64,000 nt of DNA from Phellopilus nigrolimitatus (taxonomy: Eukaryota; Basidiomycota; Agaricomycetes; Hymenochaetales; Hymenochaetaceae): assembly GCA_021029095.1 (NCBI GenBank), contig JAJOHG010000024.1, positions 372,001 to 436,000 on the forward strand. The letters are read 5' to 3'. A model generated the notes under the pieces. That model was not told the origin of the DNA, searched no databases, and saw nothing but the letters and a program-made list of their open reading frames with translations. Both the position numbers and the translations under genes were made by a program. Shown here in pieces: positions 32,359 through 41,535 of the stretch. The stretch's first letter is position 1. Every line of letters begins with the position of its first letter.

Positions 32359-33601
32359 TCAACGTTTATCGTCATTACCGAGCACATCTGCGAAATTTTT
32401 CATGGTAGCTTCAGGCTCATCCCAGTGGGGCTTGAAGACAAGAACTCAACACAACTACAGAAGCCATTGCAGAGCACAGTACTCACAAAATGATTCGCGC
32501 CGGGGATCATCAGCGATCTAAACGCCCTGCCCTTAATCCCTTCATCATCTGCCGTCTTTCGCAACTTTTCCAGCCGCCAGACAGTATCGATGACGACCCA
32601 CACTGTGTTCTCACACCACACGACGTCCACGCCGCACCGTGGCCAATACGCCGCGAGCCTGTCGTCGACGAGCGCGCGCCGCACTTGCTCCGCGTATGTC
32701 GCAGGCAGAATCGGCCGCACGGCGACCTCGCTGCTCTCCAACGCCGCGGTCCATCTCACCTCGCGCATATCGTCGGCAGACATCGCGAGTGTGGTGGCAG
32801 TACGCAGCCCCTCGGCGGGTATGAGCTGCAGGCCGCTGACGTCCCGCGAAGCCAGGTCCGGGTGCGTGTAATATGTGCCAACCCATATGCTGAAAGACTG
32901 CGCGAAGCGTTCGGCGCGCTCCGCTGGCGTGAGCAACGCGTCGTGCAGCATGTCGAAGCCGTGCTCCAGGACGCTGAACCCTAGAAGCGAGCGCGGAGGG
33001 TCTGTGCCGTTGACTAGGTTCGCATTAGACGACAAGGACCGGAGGATAACACTCACCGAATATTATGAGAGACCGGAGGAACGGCGCGATCGCCTCTCTG
33101 GTTTCTGCTGGAATGGAGTCCGCGTATGCAAGTAGGGGCAGCGTGTAGAAGTTCCCAGACGACCAGCCCGTCAAGGAGACGCCACCGCTCTTTCCGTCGG
33201 GCGACGCTTGCGGGACCTTTTCGCGTTCCACGAAGCACCGAACGAAGGTGGCCAACTCCACGCCTCGTGCCCGCTGGAAATTCTCATGCGCAGCGGCGTC
33301 GTTGCCATTGATCTGCGCAAGGTCGGTATCGGTGTACGGAGAGGAGCCGGGGTAGTCGCGGCGATTGACAAGGACAAGCCGAACAGCATGCAGAGGGGCA
33401 AGCGGAAGGAGGCGTCTAAACACGCCTGTGCTGTGGATCAGCAGCTGGCTTTACATGTGGACGCTTTCAGAGCTTACCTCCGTGGAACGAAGCCCCGTGT
33501 ATTACGATCAGTGTCGTGTAGGACTCCTCTGTACCCAAGGGGACACCGGAGTCCTCGTAGAAAAGACTGTGGCCTTGCTCATTGACAGATATCAAGGGCA
33601 T
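32359..33601 (-). CDS. Alpha/beta-hydrolase fold protein
   Basis: Four exons (33478-33601, 33057-33425, 32487-33001, 32359-32430) sum to 1,080 nt, 359 aa in frame. The fold is supported by TTLIVIHGASFHGGVF (strand plus oxyanion-type HG), RLVLVNRRDYPGSSPYT, the nucleophile elbow GWSSG near residue 128 followed by NFYTLPLLAYA, and a C-terminal His in GANHFPHWDEPE close to the end. The catalytic acid is not certain. No signal peptide is visible, so a cytosolic enzyme is likely. Substrate cannot be predicted. The gene lies between two F-box blocks where a full F-box gene appears to have been lost (relic at 33.9 kb). The last exon, coding PHWDEPEATMKNFADVLG, restores the catalytic His region. Confidence 0.88.
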
Positions 33602-33861
33602 TGTCTTACTGGGTTGTAAATGACGCAGCTAGAGCCATGCCATGTCTGCTTAATTTTATAGGAGTCTTAGCAGAGCGCCAAGAAGATAGCGCGCCCTACT
33701 ATATATTTGTTGATCACCAGACTCAGATAAATCCGCATCGAAACCGCACAAATATGCGAGAGAAGGATGAGACAAAAATGACCGCAAAGCGCCATTGGTT
33801 CAAAAAGTGTTGTGTTTCGTGAAGGCATTTGAAGCTTTGAGCTCAAATTGATTGCGCTCTG
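33602..33861. other. Intergenic region upstream of the hydrolase
   Basis: About 260 bp with no gene. A stretch near 33799-33880 (TCAAAAAGTGTTGTGTTTCGTGA) is similar to 43627-43700, pointing to a small dispersed repeat. Confidence 0.4.
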
Positions 33862-34309
33862 GAGAAATATTGCAGAAGGAGAAGAACCTCTGGAGCGGCC
33901 GTGCGCCGCAGCACGAAAAGTACTGACCCCGTTCGGATCTGGCGTCCTTGTTTTGCTCATGGGCAAATATTGTCTTGGCGATGCGTATGAGTCGTAAAAC
34001 CACGGCTGGTTCCGACGAGATGAGTCCCGCCAGTGGCCGGAGGTACAGCTAGGGAATCTGATGCATGGTTTACAGCTAGTAAATGCCACAGAACTTCAAT
34101 TTATTCGTGTTATATAGTCCAGTTAGATCCTCCGAGAACTTGTTCCACGAGCCGTAAACCTCCGCATTTGTGCACTTCGGTAGGAGCCTTGCTTCAAGCC
34201 TCCGCATAAAGCAGGCCTGTACGTATCAGTCGTTCCTCCTATAAGAGACAGCAGTGAAAGGCGAACGCAGATGACAGTCATGAGACGGGAAGAGAAATCA
34301 AAATTTAAC
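33862..34309 (+). repeat. Segmental duplication, copy 2 (F-box 3' relic plus flank)
   Basis: Same-orientation match to 20337-20854. It begins in the relic of an F-box C-terminus and continues through the shared CATGGTTTACAGCTAG and CACTTCGGTAGGAGCCTTGC landmarks up to the left end of the second hairpin element. Confidence 0.85.
33865..33930 (+). pseudogene. 60-bp relic of an F-box gene 3' end
   Basis: The plus strand reads QKEKNLWSGRAPQHEKY followed by a stop, matching the PKEKILWRDRAPQYEKY end of F-box gene A. Nothing upstream of it resembles an F-box gene, so only the last 20 codons or so of the duplicated gene remain. Confidence 0.75.
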
Positions 34310-34592
34310 TGAGGGGAGGCAACGCCTGCCAAAAGAGTGTGCACGCTTTGTAATCTGACAAATGATCGGTTCCTGTCATTTTAGGAAGTTCCGGTGGCAA
34401 AGGCCTACAGTCTACAGATGCCAACTTGACACAACCCAGTCACTCCTTGCTGACTTTTCTTAAACAAAAGCCATAAAACTATATCTTAAAGCTAGAAGTA
34501 CAACAAGAACCCGATATTATATAGCTTGTTTATGAGGAGAGATTTGTAGCAACAAAAAAAGCAGGAGGTGAGCGCATTTTTTTTTCGATCAT

Positions 34593-34598
34593 CACGTG
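34593..34598. promoter_or_regulatory. CACGTG E-box inside TIR element copy 2, upstream of F-box gene E
   Basis: ATCACGTGAC 555 bp upstream of ATG 35153. It is the counterpart of the box at 21272, placed on the other side of the hairpin because of the inversion. Confidence 0.4.
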
Positions 34599-34642
34599 AC
34601 CTCAGCGCGCGCAGAAGTGGCCGTGCATATATGCAAATGCGC

Positions 34643-34901
34643 AGAACGAGTTTTTGAGCTCAATTCTCCACCGTTCTGCACGATTTAAGCCGGAGAGTAC
34701 TCGGGTGATATGGGGCTTGGAGTTCTATTTGGTCGATTTTTTTTCTTCCTCAACGTATCAGAACAGCCATGTAAAACCACTATTCTGACAGTTTGAGGGC
34801 GAAATTCAAAAATGTGCCAAGCAGACCTCCCAGACCCATACGACCCCAGTAGTATTCAGCTTAAATCGTTCAGAAAGGTGGAGAGCTCAAAACCTCGCTC
34901 T
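34643..34901. repeat. Decayed palindrome inside TIR element copy 2
   Basis: Same design as 20961-21227, with the loop around CCATGTAAAACC and arms carrying more mismatches (for example CCTCGCTCTG against AGAACGAG). Confidence 0.85.
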
Positions 34902-35152
34902 GTAATTCGTCTTCTACTCATGAGCCGCAAAAATTCCGTTTTTGGTAGATATGTAAACAAGTACAAAGGCACACTCTTTTACACTGCAGGCGTTGCCTCC
35001 CCTCACCTCAACTCTCATCTCCTTTTCTTCGTACTTATACTAAAACAACTCTGACGTTCTCGAAGACGAGTTTCACTTCTGCATCACTCTCTTCTGCATC
35101 CATAGAACCGCTAACTGAAAGGCGACGGGCGAGGAGGCACCTCTGCATCGCC

Positions 35153-36832
35153 ATGCTTTCGTCGCAAGGGTCACGCTTTTTCGCAGCAGCTGCCGCCGTG
35201 AATGATGCTGTGAACGACGCTGTGGACCATACGTTCTCTAATGAGTACTTTTATGACCTGGTGGACGCAAAGGATGGGAGATTTCACGTTGGCACTATGG
35301 AGTGAGTCCTTCGAGCTCGCCTACGGACGCCGATTATTAAAGGCAGCCGTCCGTCACGAAGCTTGAAAAATACCCTGTCACGAGGAAAGGCCGCTTTGCG
35401 AACTCTCAAGAAGCTGACGACGGTTCTTAATGACCTATTAAAACTCTCGGAAGAGAACGTGACCGCCATCCAGACCAAGTTGCATCCATTGGTTTTGCAG
35501 GACGGCATCGACTCACTCCCCGACGACGTCCTATCCTTGGTGTTCGAATATTTTTGTGCAGACTGCGTTGATGACGAATATGTACGCATGAAATCTCCCG
35601 TCATCCTCTCACATGTCTCCCGTCGCTTTCGGAATCTCGCATTGCGCTTGCCTCGCCTCTGGGCAAACATTAATCTTCGCTTAGTCAAATCCCATAGCCA
35701 GCTGAATATCTGGCTCTCAAGGAGTAAATCGTCCAGGCTAGATTTAGAGATATCTGGGAAAGTCCCAGAACGGGTTTTTCAGAAGATATCAAACGTGGCC
35801 ACTTCGTCACGCCTGCAGACATTGACTTTCGACACAAACTGGACCGGGGATCGTCAAACAGCAAGGCTCATCCAGAAGTTGCTTCACCATTTCCGTGGAT
35901 TGTCCTTCCTCGACCTCGAACATCTTTGCATCCGTATCACGGAGTGTCGCAAAGATTTGCCTCTTGTACACCTCGTGTGGGATACGCCTAATCTTCGAAG
36001 CCTAACAGCGTACAATATCATTCCTGAGCTGTCTTCTGTGTCATGTCTTACGCATTGCGACTTGTCATTCGTTCCTAACAACTCAGGCCCCAAATTCGTC
36101 GATTTATTCCGACTGATACACTTCTTGATATTCGCACCGAAACTGAAACATCTTGCACTAAATCTCGATGCAGGTTTCTTCCCTAATGCCGACTTTCAAG
36201 AAGAACGTCCTACCGACTTCCTTACACATTCAGAGCTGGTGTCGTTTTCGCTGAAAATACGCAGTAATGCAAACGCTGATGAATATCGCCGACTCATGAA
36301 CCTCACCCGCTTTCCAGCGCTGTCTCGGCTATCGGCGGCATTTTATCTTGCTGACGGACGAGCATTGGACGACTGGATCGAGTTTGTGCTGTTTTACATA
36401 AATGACGATTTCGATCACACTGAGGCTCGCTATCCAATGTTGGAGGATCTCACTCTGCTCCTTCGCGTTGAAAAAGACACCTCCGACCCGGAAGATGGCT
36501 CTCCATTAGGCTGTATTTCTGACTTGACGCCGGCTCTTAAACATCTCACTATCGACGCGCCATTCATCCGTTCTCCAGAATCCTCTTACCCCGCGCGCCC
36601 AAATCTCCGTACACTCACTCTCAGGAGAATGTTCGATCTTTCGCAAAGTTACGTGACTGACCTGATCGGCCGCAAGGCCTCCGGCGAATGGGACACTTTT
36701 GAGAAACTGGAAGTCGCGGGATGTCCTGATTTAGACCTGGAGGAGTTGGAGAAGGTGATTCCGAAGGCGAAGATCTACTGGCGTGACCGCGCACCGAAGT
36801 TCGAGGACGACTATTATCATTTTACTGAATAG
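35153..36832 (+). CDS. F-box/leucine-rich-type protein E
   Basis: Two exons: 35153-35301 (149 nt) and 35362-36832 (1,471 nt), 539 aa. The leader MLSSQGSRFFAAAAAVNDAV is almost identical to that of gene B; the F-box QDGIDSLPDDVLSLVFEYF is identical. Divergence is higher in the LRR-like middle (residues about 210-330), then similarity returns at LKHLTIDAP, NLRTLTLRRMFDL, FEKLEVAGCPDLDLEELEK and WRDRAPKFEDDYY. That pattern suggests faster change in the presumed substrate-binding surface. It is the product of the segmental duplication that also copied the hairpin element and 3' flank. Confidence 0.92.
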
Positions 36833-38094
36833 TGGATGTAGGTGAGTGCAACGATAAATACTCCCGTTTTGACCTGATTGTCCTGCTCGCTTATTAGCAT
36901 CTGCGCTTTAAGCAGCATTCTTATTCCAATTTCAATTGCTGCTGACTCCCGAATTTGGGGACGAAGGATTATGTAGAAATTAGATGACCAGAGGAATTGT
37001 AGTGTGCATAAGCTTTCGGACACGTAGGTTCTGCTTGGGGAGTGTCGGATTCGTTAAGCACCAGAACTACAAACATTTACAAACATTTCCCTCCAAGAGA
37101 AATGCAACCTTTTGGCCTGAAGGATATGTAGGAATTAGAAAGCGAGTGGGGAGAAGTGTGAACGTCAGTGCGACTAAATGATTGAGTTTTCGACTCAAAC
37201 GCCACGAAAACCAAATACTTACAAACAAAGACCAAAGCGGATTCTCTGTATGTCAATGAAAATTTCATCTAAACGTTCATTTTTCACTCAGCGTCTTCGC
37301 GACTCATGCGAATTATATTATGCTCTGTTGATACCGAAAATTTCCATCTAATGGCGCTGAGAATGTCGATACGGAAAAGGCGGACACGCGTTGAAGACTG
37401 CAATAAATCATGGCGACCATGGAAGGTCCGGAGCAGTAACTGGAGTAAGAAAGAAGTGCTAATTACGGCTCAGCGCTCGAGTACACGCGGAAGCCTGACC
37501 CTCAAGGTTGAGAAGTTTTACTGAACCAATCGATCTGAGGTCAGTCGTACCTACTCCTCGAGGCAACCCTCGCGCTTACGGTTTTCGTTGGACGCTTTAT
37601 ATGTCTACGGTCAAGTGAGTTGGACGTAGACCATTGAGTTCTTCCTGAATACAGAAGCCGATTGCGTGGTTTTGGAAAGGTACTTTTCTTCGCGCTGCGC
37701 GTATATATCTTACTTCGAGCACTCGCTTCAACCAGGATCGCGCTCATCAGGGTGATATCGATGAAAGAAGGCATGTACGCCTCGCTGTCCCGTCGGCTTC
37801 TCTTTACGCAACTGATGGTTGATTTAGATCGTCAAAATCAACACCGCCGCATGTTGAACGCGCACTTTTCGTGCTTGTCATCCGTCTCTAACAGCAATTC
37901 AAGGTCTCTCTCTGTAAACACAATAACACGACAGTACGCCATTTTTCGTTCACACTATCGCCTACATTGTCTAACTATTGTAGAAAAGTGCGGAATACAC
38001 AAAAGTTATCCAGTGGTAAGTTCTGCACGCATATTTGGAAATAGGATTTACGATACTACTGTCTCCATAGTACGGAACGGAAAAATCACGCGAG
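36833..38094. other. Intergenic region, no supported gene
   Basis: About 1.26 kb between convergent genes. The first about 120 bp after the F-box E stop match the flank of gene B (AACGATAAATACTCCC, TTATTAGCATCTGCGCTTT). A 149-codon frame at 37662-38111 has no domain and no convincing start context. Confidence 0.4.
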
Positions 38095-39210
38095 CTAGAC
38101 GGCGCGACTGAATTGTCTAGTCTTCGAGCTTGAGGGCGTTGCGAGCGATTTGAACGCACGAACGTCTTCGTAGTAACGGATGATGTTGACGATGTCCTGC
38201 AGGTGAGCCCGCAATCAGCGATCCGTAGAGAACCAGATGAATCTGAAAATTTACATCGGCATATTCCGCCACACCGTGACATCCCCGGGCCTTCTTCGTG
38301 TTCTCTAGGCCCTCTGCTAACGCCAACATACGCTCGACGGATGCTGGCCGGGCTGCTCTATCTCCCGCGGTGCTGATCAGCTCATACAGGCCGCGCATGT
38401 ATCCCTCGTGTTGGCGATGCGCGAAAAGAAACTCTGCGGCGAATGCGATGTCGGTGCAATCGACCACCTTAGCACGAAGAAGCATGCCGAGGAGCCTCGC
38501 GACCGCGAATTTTACCTCCCGAGATGCATCGCCGTTGAAGGTGAGTGCCTCCTGGTACAACTATCAAGAACATGTCAGACAGCGAGAAGAGGAGAGGAGG
38601 AATGCATACTCACAGGGTGCCAGACGCGGAGGAAGTGGTTGATGGCCGCTGAGCGGATGTGGGCAGCCGCATCGAGGCTGTTGAGCCTTGGTAGGCTCTT
38701 CAACCAGACACGGACAACCTGGACGAAATGGTCGACGTCGTGGTAGCTCGCTACTCCCTGCAGGAGGTTTACAGCTGTATCCACGGAGTTGACGTCGAAT
38801 GTGTCCCATTCAGAAAGTGGAGATGCTGGCGCATCCCCTATACATTTGTAAAACCGTTGCAGGGAAGGCGAACTGCCTCCCCTGCTGAAAGGGCTTCGGA
38901 CATGACTTGTCCGCATGATTCGTTCACTGTCGGCACGCCCTGGTGAGCGCGCGATCGATCTCGGCGAGTCGGCCAACTGGGAATTCCATGAGATGGGCGA
39001 GACCGAACTGGAACTGGAGCTCCTTGTCGAAGGCTCCGGAGAGGAGAAACTGTCGAGGTCGGCCTGGCGCTCGTAATACGCGGATAGATCCCGACATGTC
39101 GCAGCGAGTTTGTTCCTTCGTTCGCTGGTGAATAGTGGAAGCGTTCTTGGAAGCGCGTGCATGCCTCCGGAGGGATCAGAGCGACTGCGCGAGCTCCAGA
39201 AGAAGCGCAT
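38095..39210 (-). CDS. Unrecognised helical (armadillo-like) protein
   Basis: Three exons (38614-39210, 38255-38560, 38095-38196) give 1,005 nt, 334 aa in frame. The N-terminal third is Ser/Arg-rich and disordered (FFWSSRSRSDPSGG, SSSSSSVSPISWN); the rest is helical: VDTAVNLLQGVASYHDVDHF, VWLKSLPRLNSLDAAAHIRS, VKFAVARLLGMLLRAK, FAAEFLFAHRQHEGYMRGLY. I do not recognise the family; pairs of amphipathic helices suggest an alpha-solenoid fold. ATG 39210 was chosen because a TATAAAG box lies 84 bp upstream at 39294-39300; an in-frame ATG at 39393 would add 61 residues spanning that box. The second intron (38197-38254) changes the end from a frame that would stop at 38117 to the one stopping at 38095. 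Confidence 0.65.
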
Positions 39211-39293
39211 TGCTAGGTATGAAAGGCTTTGAAGTGATGCAGACGATGTATGAATGAAGGAATCTGAGGGCGCGATAAACGATTTCGCCTCTC

Positions 39294-39300
39294 CTTTATA
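39294..39300 (-). promoter_or_regulatory. TATA box of the 38.1-39.2 kb gene
   Basis: TATAAAG on the minus strand, 84 bp upstream of ATG 39210. It supports the downstream start. A CACGTG box is at 39567-39572. Confidence 0.5.
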
Positions 39301-40363
39301 CATGAAGATGGTCTGGGACTTTTGCAGGCAAGCGCTAAGGCGCGTTTCCCGCGTGCCCTCCCGCGGCGCCTGTCTGAACTTGCCGGATGGCAAATTGCAT
39401 GTTGACCACGCTGTGTGCTTTTGTTTATTTCGCTAGAGATATCGTTCATGACGCGTACGAGCGGAATTAGGTCCTTCGCCGCGATCTGGGTTCAAAGTTT
39501 GCATATATACTCATTATGCCCTGGTTTACAGAGACGCGGCTGATCCACGACATTGCAGATTATTTTCACGTGCGGTATGCATGCTCATCAAATGAACATC
39601 CGGATCGTCCCTGATTCAGCACTGCGCTAGCTTGAGTTCCAGGTACTTATACGAACTTTGTATATTATCTTGAGGAATGAGACTCATTATATCGTGAATG
39701 TTTCTCTGTCGACAGACCGACGAACCCACGTTGCTTGATGCTGGCTGGCCTGCCGATAGTGGATTTCGGAACAATTGTCGAACACACGTCTTCCTTTTTC
39801 TGTCAAAAGACTATGCCGGTCAGTATATTGATCAACACGAACAGCGTTTTGATGATCCACACTTACGGCAGCAAATCCGCCTTCTCGTGATAGACTCATT
39901 TCCGAGGTGTATCGTCCGCCGGCGGTGCTCAACAATCATTTCTCGGGTTGTACCGGTTCAAAGCAGTTAAAATTGTGAGGCAGTTTCCTAGTCACATTTT
40001 ACATATTAGCGGTACTTACGCACCACGCCAGCACTCGCAGGTGAGTTGTGGAGTTCTTGAGATTGTTTGTCGGATCGAGATAGATCCCAAGTTTCAGACA
40101 ACGTGTTCTCCCGTCTTCTCTCCTCGAGATTAAGATCAATGAATCGCATGTTTTATGTACAAGCGCGTGAAATTGTTGGTGTTACCAAATTCGTCATTAC
40201 ATAATACCGTACGAAGTTCGTTAGCCAGACACGCATCTGAGTGCTTGCTCGTGTATTCCGAACAGCAACAAGACTTCTCGATGGCCGTTGCCATCTTCGC
40301 CGCTTCAATTTACTTTGATCGTCAAGTTGATCAAATACGCTCAGCTCTACATGCATCTCGGTA
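39301..40363. other. Intergenic region left of the MITE
   Basis: About 1.06 kb, with a CACGTG at 39567-39572. Short frames on both strands without domains. No gene recognised. Confidence 0.4.
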
Positions 40364-40876
40364 CAGTCAAACCTCTCGTTAAGCATAGCCCTCGGTGGAC
40401 ACCTCAGGTCATGCTTAATGAAGGGTTATGCTTATCGCCGGCTTTGCATATATTACATAATGAAATACTTTAGTTTCTGCTCTTGCCCAAAATCACATAA
40501 CTGCCGGATAAGTGAGAAAAGTAGCTCGGGCTCAGACTCTGGCAACCTCAAACTTGGGAACATGCTCATTATTAGCCTAAAATTTAAATGAGAATTACTT
40601 TATGGCTGTGGCTTGAATAATTGTGACTGTAACTCGGCCAGTGAGTTTGCCAGACACAAAAAAATTACAATTCCGCCAAATGTTTGAGCGTATTTGGTAC
40701 CTCTCATTAAGCATATTCCCAATTATTTTTTCAAAAAGCCTCTATGCTTAATGCCTAACTACAATTATGCTTAATGGACCCTTATTTTCGTATCTACCAA
40801 GTCGGTGGACCCAAATTTCTATGCTTAATGACAGGTAATGCTTAACTACAAGGATGCTTAACGAGAGGTTTGACTG
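40364..40876. mobile_element. Pogo/Tigger-like MITE (Tc1/mariner superfamily)
   Basis: The 513-bp element begins CAGTCAAACCTCTCGTTAAG and ends with its exact inverse CTTAACGAGAGGTTTGACTG. The dinucleotide TA flanks both ends (40362-40363 and 40877-40878), the target-site duplication of Tc1/mariner elements. CAGT at the tips is typical of the pogo branch. No transposase frame is present. Inside, the submotif ATGCTTAAT occurs repeatedly (near 40410, 40743, 40767, 40822, 40837), in both orientations, as degenerate subterminal repeats. Confidence 0.9.
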
Positions 40877-41535
40877 TATGTAAATAGGACTTGCGCGGTA
40901 AAAACCTACGTGCGCCTATAAAACTAAGTAATTAAAATGTTTTTGGAGGTCAAGCCTTTCCCTTCATGTCCGCTGAATACACGGGCAACTGGAGGCGGAA
41001 ACTGAACCAGTTAACGGTGCGGAAAGTCTAAATATTGTATTGCCTCCGGTATATTGAGAGAAAGCTTGCTTTTCTATGAGATATACGCTAGAAACATCTC
41101 TTGTCAGAGTTATCTGTTTCAACCGATCATTTGACATATATTGTATACATGTACATGCATGTACATATTCTACACAAGATACACCAAATCAGCCTAGACA
41201 CCCAGTACTGGCGATATATGTACACAACCACCACAGTGGGGAATGTAGTTCGCTAAGATCAAAATCTCCCGTCGGTTGGTTTTGCTGCAAAGTAGATTCA
41301 CGATAACTTGGAGGCGCAATCGCGAAAAATGGTTTGTCCATAACGAGGAAGATTGTGCAGACATGCGAGGCAACGTCTTACCTAGCTTGTTTTCAAAGAT
41401 AATAGAAAATACTGACAATGAAATAGTACTAAGATTATGGATTGAGGTTCCGGTGTGCACTGCGCAAGGCCGGTATGTTAGAGAATGATGTTTCAAACAA
41501 GTGAATGCGAGCTCACATTTATCGGAAGCACTAGA
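40877..41535. other. Intergenic region, 3' side of F-box gene F
   Basis: About 660 bp without a recognisable gene. A short palindromic run of TGTACATGCATGTACA lies near 41150-41166. Confidence 0.4.

Larger units (their letters stand above)
34310..35005. mobile_element. TIR element with long internal hairpin, copy 2 (inverted relative to flanks)
   Basis: A 696-bp relative of 20862-21548 with ends TGAGGGGAGGCAACGCCTGC and its inverse. The AT-rich unique part, on the right in copy 1, is here on the left (34350-34600), while the flanking sequences on both sides keep the same order as in copy 1. Thus the interior is inverted. The central palindrome (34643-34901) is less perfect than in copy 1. 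No clear target-site duplication remains. No coding capacity. Confidence 0.75.

Noticed and set aside
37662..38111. 149-codon plus-strand frame
   Set aside because: No domain, no splice or promoter support, composition like random AT/GC-mixed sequence, and it overlaps the 3' end of the 38.1-39.2 kb gene.
41150..41166. TGTACATGCATGTACA palindrome as a transposon end or operator
   Set aside because: Simple alternating purine-pyrimidine run with no partner copy or target duplication nearby.
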